The translations under genes were made by a program, and so were the position numbers. From the NCBI GenBank assembly GCA_003024175.1, contig MDYQ01000046.1:126001-139730 (forward strand): a stretch of DNA of 13,730 nt, given 5' to 3'. The notes beneath the pieces are model-generated. The model was not told the DNA's origin. It saw only the letters and a list, made by a program, of their open reading frames with translations, and made no database searches. Of the stretch, positions 1 to 9,126 are shown in pieces (the stretch's first letter is position 1; each line of letters opens with the position of its first letter). The stretch is from Planoprotostelium fungivorum. Taxonomy: Eukaryota > Evosea > Variosea > Cavosteliida > Cavosteliaceae.

Positions 1-1549
1 CTCCAGAGAAGTGATTCGATTGGCCGAGGCGTTGATCAACCGGAGAGATAAGAAGCTGACGTGGGGTAGAGGTACGGTCGGGCAGCGGAGGTGGATGTCT
101 GCAAAGGATGTTCTGTCTCGTAAGAGGGGTCTGAAGGTGGTGGGTGTCGAATCGAATCGAGTGGACACTCACTTGCTTATCTTTGGCTCTTTCGCGATGG
201 TGGATACCTGCTCCTTCTCTGATTCGGGCACGAAGGTCACCTTATCCGTCAGCAAGAGTGAAGAGAAGTTGAATGAATTAAAAATGAACAAAAGATAGGT
301 GACGAATGAAATGAAAGCAGTGAAACGAAATAGAAAGAAATAAAACGAATGAGAAGAGAAAAAAAGGAATGTAAGTAAGTTAAGGCGCTCACCTTCCAAT
401 CTGCCGGGTTCGCTTTGATCTCTTCGTTCGCTTCTGCCGCCAAATCTTCGATGCTGAGCCGTGGTGACACCGTGCTGCTGTTGAGCTCGTTCCCGGAAAA
501 TAAAGCCGCCGATTTATCCGAGGCCGTGCTGTCGCTTCGATCGTGTGAGAACCTGTCCTGTGAGCCCTCTCCTTCAGTCAAGCTGTGTGAAGATTCCGTG
601 AAATTTTCAGCGTCGTCGAACGAGATCTATTGGAGTTACGGGTGAAATTTCGAGTTACGCATACCTCGCCGATCATGTTGTGGGATAGATCTAAACGGAT
701 GAGACGTCCCTTGCCCCTCTTTCTGCTCTTCGTATCTGCAGGTAAAAAGGAGGTCAGCTGTTTAGAACGTGAGTCTACATCGCTCTCATCCTCTCACTTT
801 GTTGTTGGATAAATTGACGTCTTTCAGATTCATCTTAGAATGGACGAACGCATGAGAGAAGGTGGAGATGGAGTTGCCCGACATGATGATCTTCTCGATG
901 ACGTTGCATTTGTCCAAGAACGAAGGAAACTGAAGCGAAGAGTGAGATCGATGGAAGGAAGAGGGCTCACGTGATGCAATCTGCAAGATGACATGTCGAT
1001 GATCTGAAGAGTGTCGAAGAAATCGTGCCGTGTGATGGAAGGTAGTTCGATATCGTAAATCTCTGTAGACAGTGGATTCTGTGCGATGACCAACTCCTTC
1101 AAACTGACGTCTAATCATCACCCGCTCTCTTGTGATTATTCTCATGTCTCTCACCAAGGGCATCTCTGAATGAATTTGAACGGAACTGACTTCATCTCAT
1201 TGTTTAAGAGGTTCAGTGTCTTTAGAGCGGGCATTGTGAAATCAGGAGAGTCGATGATGGAGGGAAACTGGCAGATGTAATTCGATGGAAGGAACAACCC
1301 CTCTAATGTTGACGGCCATGTGGTCAGCAGCTGGTTGGGTATCACTTGCATCTATTCCGCGTGAGTCTATGCGGCACGACATGCATACCCGCAACTCACT
1401 CTACATGCAAAGAAAGTTATACTCTTCAGTGACTTCTGTTTCCAGATCTTAGACCCGCTCAGATCTGGATTTTGCCACAGGTCTACGAAAGATGCAACCC
1501 ATTCCGACGCCTTCTTTCGTGATCGCGGTGAATGCTCCGAGAAACTCAT
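1..1549 (-). CDS. leucine-rich-repeat protein, 5' part (partial at left edge)
   Basis: Exons on the minus strand: 1549-1400, 1351-1155, 1103-971, 929-798, 757-665, 626-393, 240-173, 112-<1. All junctions are GT-AG and the phases agree. The ATG at 1549 opens a short N-terminal segment (KKASEWVASFVDLW) without a signal peptide. Repeated LxxLxLxxNxI units follow, e.g. LEGLFLPSNYI, LKTLNLLNNEM, LKELVIAQNPL, LKDVNLSNNKLTSF and LIRLDLSHNMIGE. Exon 6 is a Ser/Asp/Glu-rich linker, not a repeat; leucine-rich sequence resumes in exon 8 (VSFLSLRL, SANRITSLE) and stays open to the edge. LRR arrays act as protein-binding scaffolds; the partner or any C-terminal catalytic domain (phosphatase, GTPase, cyclase-type) lies outside the window, so the function is unknown. 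It is divergent from the purine gene. I am confident of the LRR class, moderately so of the exact junctions of exons 7 and 8. Confidence 0.85.
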
Positions 1550-2014
1550 CCTGCTCTCTCGCTGACGAGTCCGTCTCTGATTATCTGATGAAATGACTGG
1601 ATGGACGATTCAACGACTGTTCTTCTGTCGGGCGATGGTGTGGTTTGGTGATGGCGAGCGGTGTCAAATGGAAGTCTGACACATCTACAATGGAGAATCT
1701 TATATTGATTAATTTCCCTATCATTATCTCATATGGCTATTGCAATAGAATAATTGCATCTGTAACATGATGGATGAAGAAGCGAACATGTTCACCCAGA
1801 CATGGGAAGCCTTAGGAAAGCGTGGAACATCGGGATCGGGCTTCGGAAATTTTGTGGTGTAGATCGTTTCAAATGAGTGAAACGGAGAATAGGAAGGTTT
1901 TCTGAAATCCTCTCAGAGTTCTGGGATCATCACAAAATCAAGTGAGTCCATGATCGACTCAGCATTCTTTATTCAGATATTTGACCTCTTTAATCTCTCC
2001 TCATCTTCAAACAG
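1550..2014. promoter_or_regulatory. divergent intergenic/promoter region
   Basis: This is the 465-nt interval between the start codons of the LRR gene (minus) and the purine gene (plus). It must hold both promoters and 5' leaders. An AT-rich core near 1700-1760 contains TATATTGATTAA and two TTGCA-type elements around ATTGCAATAG; no element could be assigned firmly. A plausible 5'-leader intron (GTGAGT near 1941 to TTCAG near 1976) and a second acceptor (CAAACAG) directly before the ATG at 2015 suggest that the purine mRNA leader is spliced. Confidence 0.45.
1767..1862 (+). other. possible upstream ORF in the purine-gene leader
   Basis: A 31-codon ATG-initiated frame begins with tandem ATGATG and ends TAG. 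It lies about 150 nt before the purine CDS. If the transcript starts upstream of it, it could act as a uORF. It shows no recognisable protein family and could equally be chance or lie outside the mRNA. Confidence 0.2.
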
Positions 2015-5000
2015 ATGACCATCCAAAGAGCATTCAGAAGACCAGGTGTTGCCACCTTTGTGCGTGACAACCTGGCAGCCAGGGTCAAGTGAGAGAGTTT
2101 TATTTCCTCATTCTCATATCTGACACACGATCACAGATCTGGCATAGAGCTCGTCGACACCGAGCAGTGCTTCTACATCGAAGCTCAGAACGAGCTGACA
2201 GCTGCTCAGTGGGAGGTACTCTCCTGGTTGTTGTCAGAGACATTTGAGCCAGAAGGTTTCTCTGTTGGAACATCTCTGTTGCAGGTGAGACAATCATCTC
2301 ATTCGATCGCTCATCTCTCGAACAGAAGGAGGCATCTACCACGATCGTAGAGGTGATTGAGAATGACGTCACACGATCGTGACAACCAACAGGTCGGTCC
2401 TCGTCTGAGCTTCAGCACAGCGTGGAGCACGAACGCTGTTTCCATCTGCCACGCCTGTGGACTGAAGGATGTCGTCCGCGTAGAGAGATCCATCCGTTAT
2501 CTCTTACGATCGTCGAGCGAGATGACCACAGAACAGACAGAAGCATTCCTCAATCTCGTGAGTAATCCCGATCGTCACCACCATTCCATCTGATCGCATC
2601 ACTTAGGTCCAAGATCGCATGACAGAGGCACATTACACCGAGCCACTCCAATCCTTCGAAACCGGAGCGAAGCCTCAACCCGTTCGCAGGATCGAAATCC
2701 TCGAGAGAGGGAGAGTGGCCCTCGATGAGATCAACGACGGTGACTCTTCTTCTCTCGACGCAGATTGACTCTCTTCAGAGATGGGTTTGGCCTTCGACGA
2801 GCACGACATGGAGATGTACATCAACTTGTTCAAAGAGCTGGGACGTAACCCCACGAACGTCGAACTGTTCGATTTAGCACAGTCGAATTCGGAGCATTCA
2901 CGGTACGTGACATCTTCTTGTTCCCTTTGCTGACGTTGGACAGCCACTGGTACTTTAGAGGTAGGATGGTCATCGACGGAGATGAGAAGGAGGAGACCCT
3001 CATGCACGTCGTCAAATCGACTCTCAAAGAGGACACGAACAGTCTCATCGCCTTCTGCGACAACTCTTCCGTCATCAAAGGCTTTCCCATCCAGACCCTC
3101 TTACCTCAAAACCCTGGCAACCCCTCCCCCTTTGAAGAGAAGACGGTCGATTACGACCTCCTCTTCACGGCCGAGACTCACAACTTTCCAACCGGTGTGG
3201 CACCCAAGCCAGGAGCTGAAACGGGAACTGGAGGCAGAATCAGAGACACACACGCCACGGGAAGAGGTTCTCTCGTTGTGGCGGGAACGGCCTGCTACTG
3301 CGTGGGAAATCTGAATATCCCCAACTACAACCTGCCATGGGAAGACCCCAAGCTGAAGTGAGTCACGATTGCTGTGACTTGACCTGACGATTTTCGACAG
3401 ATACCCGGACAACTTGGCCACACCTTTAGACATTGAGATCGAAGCTTCGAACGGAGCGAGCGACTACGGTAACAAATTTGGAGAGCCCGTCATCCAGGGC
3501 TACACGCGCTCGTTCGGTCTCGTTCTACCAAACGGAGAGAGAAGAGAGTGGATCAAACCCATCATGTTTACTGGAGGTGTCGGACAGATGTCCCGCGAGC
3601 ATCTGACAAAGGGCCAGCCCGAGGTGATCGTAGCGAATCTCTGTCGATCGAATTGACGTCGACAGGTGGGAATGGTCGTGACGAAGATCGGTGGACCCGC
3701 TTACCGCATTGGAATGGGAGGTGGTTCGGCTTCTTCTCTCGTCGGTGGTGCCAACCAGTCACACTTGGACTTCAACGCCGTTCAGAGAGGAGACGCTGAG
3801 ATGGGACAGAAATTGAACCGCGTCATCAGAGCTTGCGTCGAATTGGGAGGAGTCAACCCCATCGTATCGATCCACGACCAAGTGAGACGATTTTATTTCG
3901 TTTTAAAGTTGACGGTGAGACAGGGTGCCGGAGGTTCCGCGAACGTCTTGAAAGAGATCGTCGAACCGCAAGGAGCGAAATTAGACATCCGAAAGGTGAG
4001 ATCACTCCACGAGGAGACAGACATTGACGAAAGGACAGATCCAAGTGGGAGACAACACGATGAGTGTCCTCGAGATCTGGGGCGCAGAATACCAAGAGCA
4101 GGATGCCCTCCTCATCCGCCCCGAATCCCAAGCGTTGTTCGAGTCTCTCTGCCAGAGAGAGAACCTGCCCGTCGCTTTCCTCGGAAGCGTGACCGGAGAC
4201 GGTAACATTGTCGTCGTCGATTCGCAGGACAACTCGACACCGGTGGATCTACCATTGGAGAAGGTGATCATATGTTCTCCTTCGTTTGTTTCTGAGAGAA
4301 AGTGTCGCTGAATGGAATCAGGTATTGGGCAAGATGCCCGCCAAGGTCTTCCCATCGAATCACGTGGAGACAGTCTTAGCCCCCATCAGCATCCCGCAAG
4401 AGGAGACGCTTCAGTCCAGTCTGCAGAGAGTACTCCGAAATCTCTCCGTCGGTTCCAAGTTGTTCTTGACCAACAAGGTGAAGACGTTTCATTTGAATTC
4501 CAAATCTTCGAGTCGCTGAGCGGTGCAGGTCGATCGCAGTGTGACGGGACTCATCGCCCAGCAACAGTGTGTGGGACCCCTCCAATTGCCCCTCTCTAAC
4601 GTGGCTGTCATCGCTCAGTCTCACTTTTCTACCACCGGTGCCGCCATTTCCATCGGAGAGCAGCCCATCAAGGTGACACGAACACGTCTCTCTCATTCTC
4701 GATCGAATCTCACGAACATGTGTCTCTCATTCTCGATTGAATGTCAAACGATTTGAACGAACGGAAGCTGAATGAGATGTAGGGATTGATCGACTGTGCC
4801 AGCATGGGAAGGATGACTGTCGGTGAATCGTTGACCAACCTCGTATGGGCACCGATCACAAAGTTGGAAGACGTGAAGGCTTCGGGTAATTGGATGTGGG
4901 CCGCCAAATTACCCGGAGAGGGCGCGAATCTTTGGGACGCCGCACAGGCCATGAGAGACATGATGTGCACCCTGGGTACGTTCCCAGGAACGACACGGAT

Positions 5001-7075
5001 TCCCAGGAACTGACTTGAATCCCAGGAATCGCCATCGACGGTGGTAAGGATTCACTTTCCATGGCCGCTAGAGTTCCTGCGTCTGCAGATCGTGCCGCCG
5101 AGTTGGTCAAATCACCCGGAACGCTCGTCATCTCGAACTACGTCTCCTGCCCCGACATCACAAACGTCATCACACCTGACATCAAGAAGGCCGGTCAGTC
5201 CAATATCCTCTTTGTCGATCTGTCCGGAGGAAAGAACAGATTGGGTGGTTCCGCCTTGGCTCAAGTTTACGGTCAGGTGAGGAGATGATTTATTGCGTGC
5301 TGATTATTTGTTAATGATCTTATTTACTTAAAAATATTTTTTTGATAGTGAATACAGGTCGGCGATGTCAGTCCAGACGTAGAGAACGTAGAACTGTTGA
5401 TAAATGCCTTCAACACGACTCAGAAGCTCATCCAACAGAAGCTCATCTCTTCCGGTATGTCTTCACTTGCTCTCATGAACATCCACTGAACGAGATACAG
5501 GTCACGATAGATCCGACGGAGGATTGATCACGACCCTCTTGGAGATGGCATTTGCCGGTAACTGCGGTCTCGATCTCACTTTCAACAACCTCAACTCTAA
5601 ATCCCAATTGATGGACGTCCTCTCTGTGTTTTATTCCGAGGAATTGGGACTCGTATACGAGGTGAATGATTCATCTACGAATTCATCTTTGAATAAAATA
5701 ATAACTCATCTGTGAATAAAACAATCACTCATCTCTATTCAGGTCACCGATGCCAACTTGGCTGCCGTAGAGAAGGTACTGAGAGAGAGCAATGTGACGT
5801 ACGTCAACTTGGGAAGGACCGTCGTAGAGGGTCAGATCCTCTTCAAGGATGCCGAAGGAAAAGTCTTGTTACAAGACAAGACCGCCAAACTGAGAGACGA
5901 TTGGAACGAGACGAGCCACCGCCTCGAGTTACTCCAGGTGGGGTGGAGACGAGGGGGGAGGCACGAATGATTGATCCAATCAGGTCAACCCCAAGTGCGC
6001 CGAAGAAGAGAGAAAGGTCCTCTCCACGAGAAAGGGTCTCAACTTTTCACCCCTGCAGAACTTCCAACTCCCCTCCATCTACAAGAGTGTAGACGGTGTC
6101 CGTCCTCGCATCGCAGTGTTGAGACAAGAGGGATCGAATGGAGACCGTGAGATGACTTCTGCCTTCTTCCAGGCTGGATTCGAATGTTGGGACATCAACA
6201 TGTCGGATCTGTCGAGCGGAAAGGTCACTCTCGATCGCTTCAGAGGTGTAGCCTTCGTCGGTGGTTTCTCTTACGCTGATGTCATGGATTCTGCCAAGGG
6301 ATGGGCCGGTGAGATACAGTCAATTTATTCTCTTTTATTCTGTTCCACCTGTGAGATTCATCTTCTGACCAAGAGAAAGGTGTGATTCGATATGATGACA
6401 GACTCTCTGGACAGTTCCAGCACTTTTTGAAGAGACAAGACACCTTCTCCCTCGGTGTGTGCAACGGATGCCAGCTGGCCTCTCTATTGGGTTGGGTTCC
6501 ATTCCCAGATACAGACTTGTCCGTCGATCAACCCAGATTCATCGACAACGTCTCGGGCAGATTCGAATCGAGGTATGTCGCATTCAAACCAGACGATGAC
6601 CTCCACTGACATCTTTAGATTCTTGTCCATTAAGGTCAGACAGAGCCCTTCCGTTCTCCTCCGTGGATTAGAGGGTGCCACACTCGGTGTGTGGTCTTCC
6701 CACGGCTCAGGACAACTCAGAGCCACACCCGAAGTGCTCAACAAGATCAAGTCTTTGGACCTCGCACCCCTCCGCTACGTGGACGACCAAGGAGAGGTGA
6801 AGAAGAAGCAAACGTCCACGCAGCATCACTCATCTAGACAGGAAACGACGAGTTACCCACACAACCCCAACGGATCGGTTGAGGGTATCGCAGGTCTGTG
6901 CTCGAACAACGGAAGACACTTGGCCATGATGCCCCACCCCGAGAGATCTTTCCTCCAGTGGCAGTATCCCTACCTGCCCGAGCAGTGGAAGAGCAGCGGC
7001 GTGGAGACCACTTACAGTCCTTGGTTCAAGATGTTCCAGAACGCTTACAACTTTTGTATGGAACAACAACAGTAG
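2015..7075 (+). CDS. phosphoribosylformylglycinamidine synthase (FGAM synthase), 22 exons
   Basis: PFAS/PurL/Ade6 family: catalyses the fourth step of de novo IMP synthesis, FGAR + ATP + glutamine to FGAM, in the cytosol. Exons: 2015-2088, 2137-2284, 2326-2352, 2393-2557, 2607-2739, 2779-2902, 2944-3357, 3401-3623, 3666-3881, 3924-3995, 4039-4263, 4322-4477, 4529-4672, 4783-4975, 5026-5276, 5358-5454, 5501-5661, 5743-5937, 5984-6308, 6380-6572, 6619-6796, 6842-7075. Coding total is 3948 nt, 1315 aa, typical for the large single-chain enzyme. Visible signatures in order: [18 protein letters not shown] in the PurS-like N-domain; [66 protein letters not shown] (about 506-512); [18 protein letters not shown]; and the class-I glutaminase site GVCNGCQ (Cys ~1142) with PHPER (His ~1270, Glu ~1272). 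The glutaminase triad is intact. The ATG at 2015 has an in-frame TAA upstream and gives an N-terminus of the expected length. The recalled plant enzyme aligns throughout, which decided the splice sites. Confidence 0.96.
2326..2352 (+). other. 27-nt micro-exon of the FGAM synthase gene
   Basis: This nine-codon exon (KEASTTIVE) lies between a 41-nt and a 40-nt intron. It is needed to join LLQ to [11 protein letters not shown], where homologues read continuously (VIVEVGPRLSF). Both flanks are GT-AG and both phases are 0, so skipping it would remove nine residues without a frameshift. Confidence 0.85.
4677..4744 (+). repeat. two-copy 34-nt tandem duplication inside FGAM synthase intron 13
   Basis: Copy 1 is 4677-4710 and copy 2 is 4711-4744, each beginning CACGAACA and containing CTCTCATTCTCGAT. 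They differ at about 4 of 34 positions. The host intron is the longest of the gene at 110 nt; without one copy it would be 76 nt. Confidence 0.85.
4981..5028 (+). repeat. three copies of a TCCCAGGAA word across the 3' end of FGAM synthase intron 14
   Basis: Copies lie at about 4981-4990, 5000-5009 and 5020-5028, with a period of 19-20 nt. Each contains CCCAG followed by GAA. The third copy is the inferred splice acceptor (exon resumes at 5026 with the GGIAIDGG-type reading), so the two upstream copies are duplicated decoy acceptors. Confidence 0.75.
5688..5733 (+). repeat. two-copy 23-nt tandem duplication inside FGAM synthase intron 17
   Basis: Copy 1 (5688-5710) and copy 2 (5711-5733) share TGAATAAAA and ACTCATC and differ at about 3 of 23 positions. 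The intron is 81 nt, nearly twice the usual length in this gene. Confidence 0.8.
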
Positions 7076-7077
7076 AG

Positions 7078-7083
7078 AATAAA
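7078..7083 (+). terminator. AATAAA polyadenylation signal of the FGAM synthase gene
   Basis: A canonical AATAAA starts three nucleotides after the TAG stop (7073-7075). With the next start codon at 7209, the 3' UTR must be very short. Confidence 0.55.
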
Positions 7084-7208
7084 TATAGACTATACGGACG
7101 GTGTGACGGATCGACGCGAGGTTGTGGGAGGAAGTGAAAAACAGCGGGGTGTTCGATGATTAAATCGTTGTAGTTTGGGGAATGATACCATTTCCACAGG
7201 AATAGAAG

Positions 7209-8964
7209 ATGGAAGGTCACCATCACTCTGGTCACAACCATGAGACCTCCATTCCGAAGAAAATCAATCAAAACGAGAGGATGAAGCATCGAATCGTTCA
7301 AAACACAACATCCAATGGAAATCATGCTTCACTGACGAACGGCAAGAGACCAGCGGACGTGGAACATGAGAGAGAGAATATAGCAGAAGATCCAGAGGCT
7401 TTTCGTGGGTTCCGAAAGAGAATCAGAAACTGGTTACTGCCTCAAGTAAAACAGGGCATACATAGAATCGTTGATATTCAGGTGATTGTTTCGGTTTCTT
7501 TGACAGACACAATTGACTGTCCTGTAGAGCACTCGTAATCCAACAAAGACATCCATCTTCGAGTTTGTTAGCAATTCTGGAACGGCCAACTTTCAAATCG
7601 CCTTCTTTCCATACTTTTGGTTCGGACTAGGTGCACATTACAGATTTCAAACCTAGGGTGACAAAATGCAGGAGATGCATTCGTAGGCAGACAACTCTTG
7701 TTCATCATCTCGCTTGGCATCTACAGTGGAAATTGGCTCAAGGATTTCTTCTGCCTGCCCAGGCCCTCTCAGCCAGCCCTCCGATTGAGTTACTACGGCT
7801 CGAAAGAATTTGGATTTCCTAGGTGATTCTCTTTCTCTGCATCTTTTCACATGTATCATGATTGAGATAATTGTGATGTGATGTTGATTTTCCAAAGCAC
7901 ACATGCGATCTCCGCCATGAACTTGGCCGCCGCTCTCCTCGTTCTCCTCGCTGGTCCCTTCACCACTGCATTCTGGATCGGTCTCCCCTTTGCTATTACC
8001 TACGTCTGTCTCGTGTGTTACAGGTGAGATCACCCTTTCATCATCGCATCATCACACCACATCACATCACATCCTCATCCCACTCACTGTCAACAGCCGA
8101 GTGTATTTAGGAATGCACTGCCTCACTGACATCCTCGGCGGTCTCGCAGTGAGCTCGACCATCATTGCCATCTGGTACGGCCTCGGCGTCTATCTCATCA
8201 TCGACGACTATGTCTTGACGAGTTCGACCAGTGAGTCACCTTCTCACGTCTCCCACCCTTCTGACACGAACAGCCATCGTCGTCTCCATCATCTTTGGCA
8301 TCCTCATCTTGTATTTCCACCCCGAGCCAGTCGTTTATTGTCCTTGCTTTGAAGACACTACCTGCTCCGTTGGTGCTGCCATCGGTATCGCTTGCTCTGC
8401 CTGCCTGACCGGTGACTTCATCGAGTGGAAGCACAACGATCAGTACATCATGATCTTCCGCTACATCTTCGGTAAGCTCACGTTCGTTTCACTCGATTGA
8501 TGTGAATCAGGCGTCGCCTTGTTGATCTTGACTCGCTTCATTGCGAAGCCCATCATGTACAAGATCATTCCTTGGTTCTACGAGAATTTCGATTTCCAAG
8601 GGAGGAGATTCTTACCTCACTTGTCGTCTCGTACACCCGTTCAATTGAAGATGAAGGTGAGACAAGGATAAGAAAGACAAAAACGAGAAGAGAAATAGAA
8701 GATAAGAAAGATAAGAAAGAAAGGAAAGATAAGAAAGATAGAGAAGAGAAGAAATAGAAGGATAGAATGAAAATAAGGAATGGATGAAGAGATTTGGTTG
8801 ATGTGAGTCAGGTGGTCCCTTCGTTGAACAATCTGCACGATAAGGAGAACAAGAAGCCACCCCATGATGTGGACATTCCGTCTAAATATATCGTGTACAT
8901 GCTCATGACAGCCTCGGTCGCTGTATCTTGCCTAATCATGCAGAGGATACCGTACATAAACTAG
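7209..8964 (+). CDS. PAP2-family lipid phosphatase, sphingosine-1-phosphate/long-chain-base phosphatase-like
   Basis: Exons: 7209-7481, 7528-7630, 7687-7822, 7898-8023, 8097-8230, 8274-8471, 8511-8656, 8812-8964; coding total 1269 nt, 422 aa, all phases consistent. The ATG follows an in-frame TAG at 7203. A hydrophilic His/Asn/Lys-rich N-terminus of about 90 residues precedes a multipass hydrophobic body. The three acid-phosphatase motifs are intact: KDFFCLPRP (KX6RP, 144-152), PSTH (170-173) and SRVYLGMHCLTD (SRX5HX3D, 213-224), including the nucleophilic and proton-relay histidines. The family removes phosphate from lipid phosphates in the ER or other membranes. The RNP-FPYFWFG start of the core and PSTH in place of PSGH favour the SGPP/LCB3 branch over phosphatidate phosphatases, by recalled similarity only. 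A basic tail ends in a last hydrophobic segment (YMLMTASVAVSCLIM). It lies 133 nt downstream of the purine gene, same strand. Confidence 0.88.
8657..8811 (+). repeat. purine-rich GATAAGAAA simple-repeat intron of the lipid phosphatase gene
   Basis: Intron 7 (155 nt) is largely a strand-asymmetric run of degenerate GATAAGAAAG/GAAAA units from about 8665 to 8780. It is by far the longest intron of the gene and appears inflated by simple repeat. The acceptor is GAGTCAG at 8811. Confidence 0.7.
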
Positions 8965-9126
8965 TTCTATTCCTCCAGTTTCTCTCTTCGTGTGAATTAT
9001 GAGATGAATAATGAGGTAACACTGTGCCATATGTATCATTCGCTGAGATCACAAACATAGACACAATCGTCTTATCTTCTAGTTGGAGGCATCCCATCGC
9101 TTTATTATCACAGATAAAATGATTGA
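8965..9126. other. intergenic space between two convergent genes
   Basis: Only 162 nt separate the stop codon of the lipid phosphatase from that of the minus-strand secreted-protein gene. A minus-strand AATAAA is at 9106-9101. No canonical AATAAA serves the plus gene; GATAAA is seen near 9113. The 3' UTRs are therefore likely to be very short or to overlap. Confidence 0.5.
9101..9106 (-). terminator. AATAAA polyadenylation signal for the secreted-protein gene
   Basis: A canonical hexamer on the minus strand, about 20 nt past the TAA at 9129-9127. It supports the inferred last exon. Confidence 0.5.

Noticed and set aside
3666-4205. Long unspliced plus frame through two FGAM synthase introns
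   Set aside because: Family similarity requires HDQ to join GAGG directly and IRK to join IQVGD-type sequence; GT-AG introns at 3882-3923 and 3996-4038 fit, and the unspliced tail is unlike any PFAS.
7631-7656. 26-nt intron option in the lipid phosphatase gene
   Set aside because: Too short, and it leads into non-homologous reading; the 56-nt intron 7631-7686 gives the correct GRQLLFIISLG...KX6RP continuation.
8612-8865. Hydrophobic Leu/Phe/Ser-rich minus-strand frames
   Set aside because: These are translations of the purine-rich simple-repeat intron on the opposite strand.
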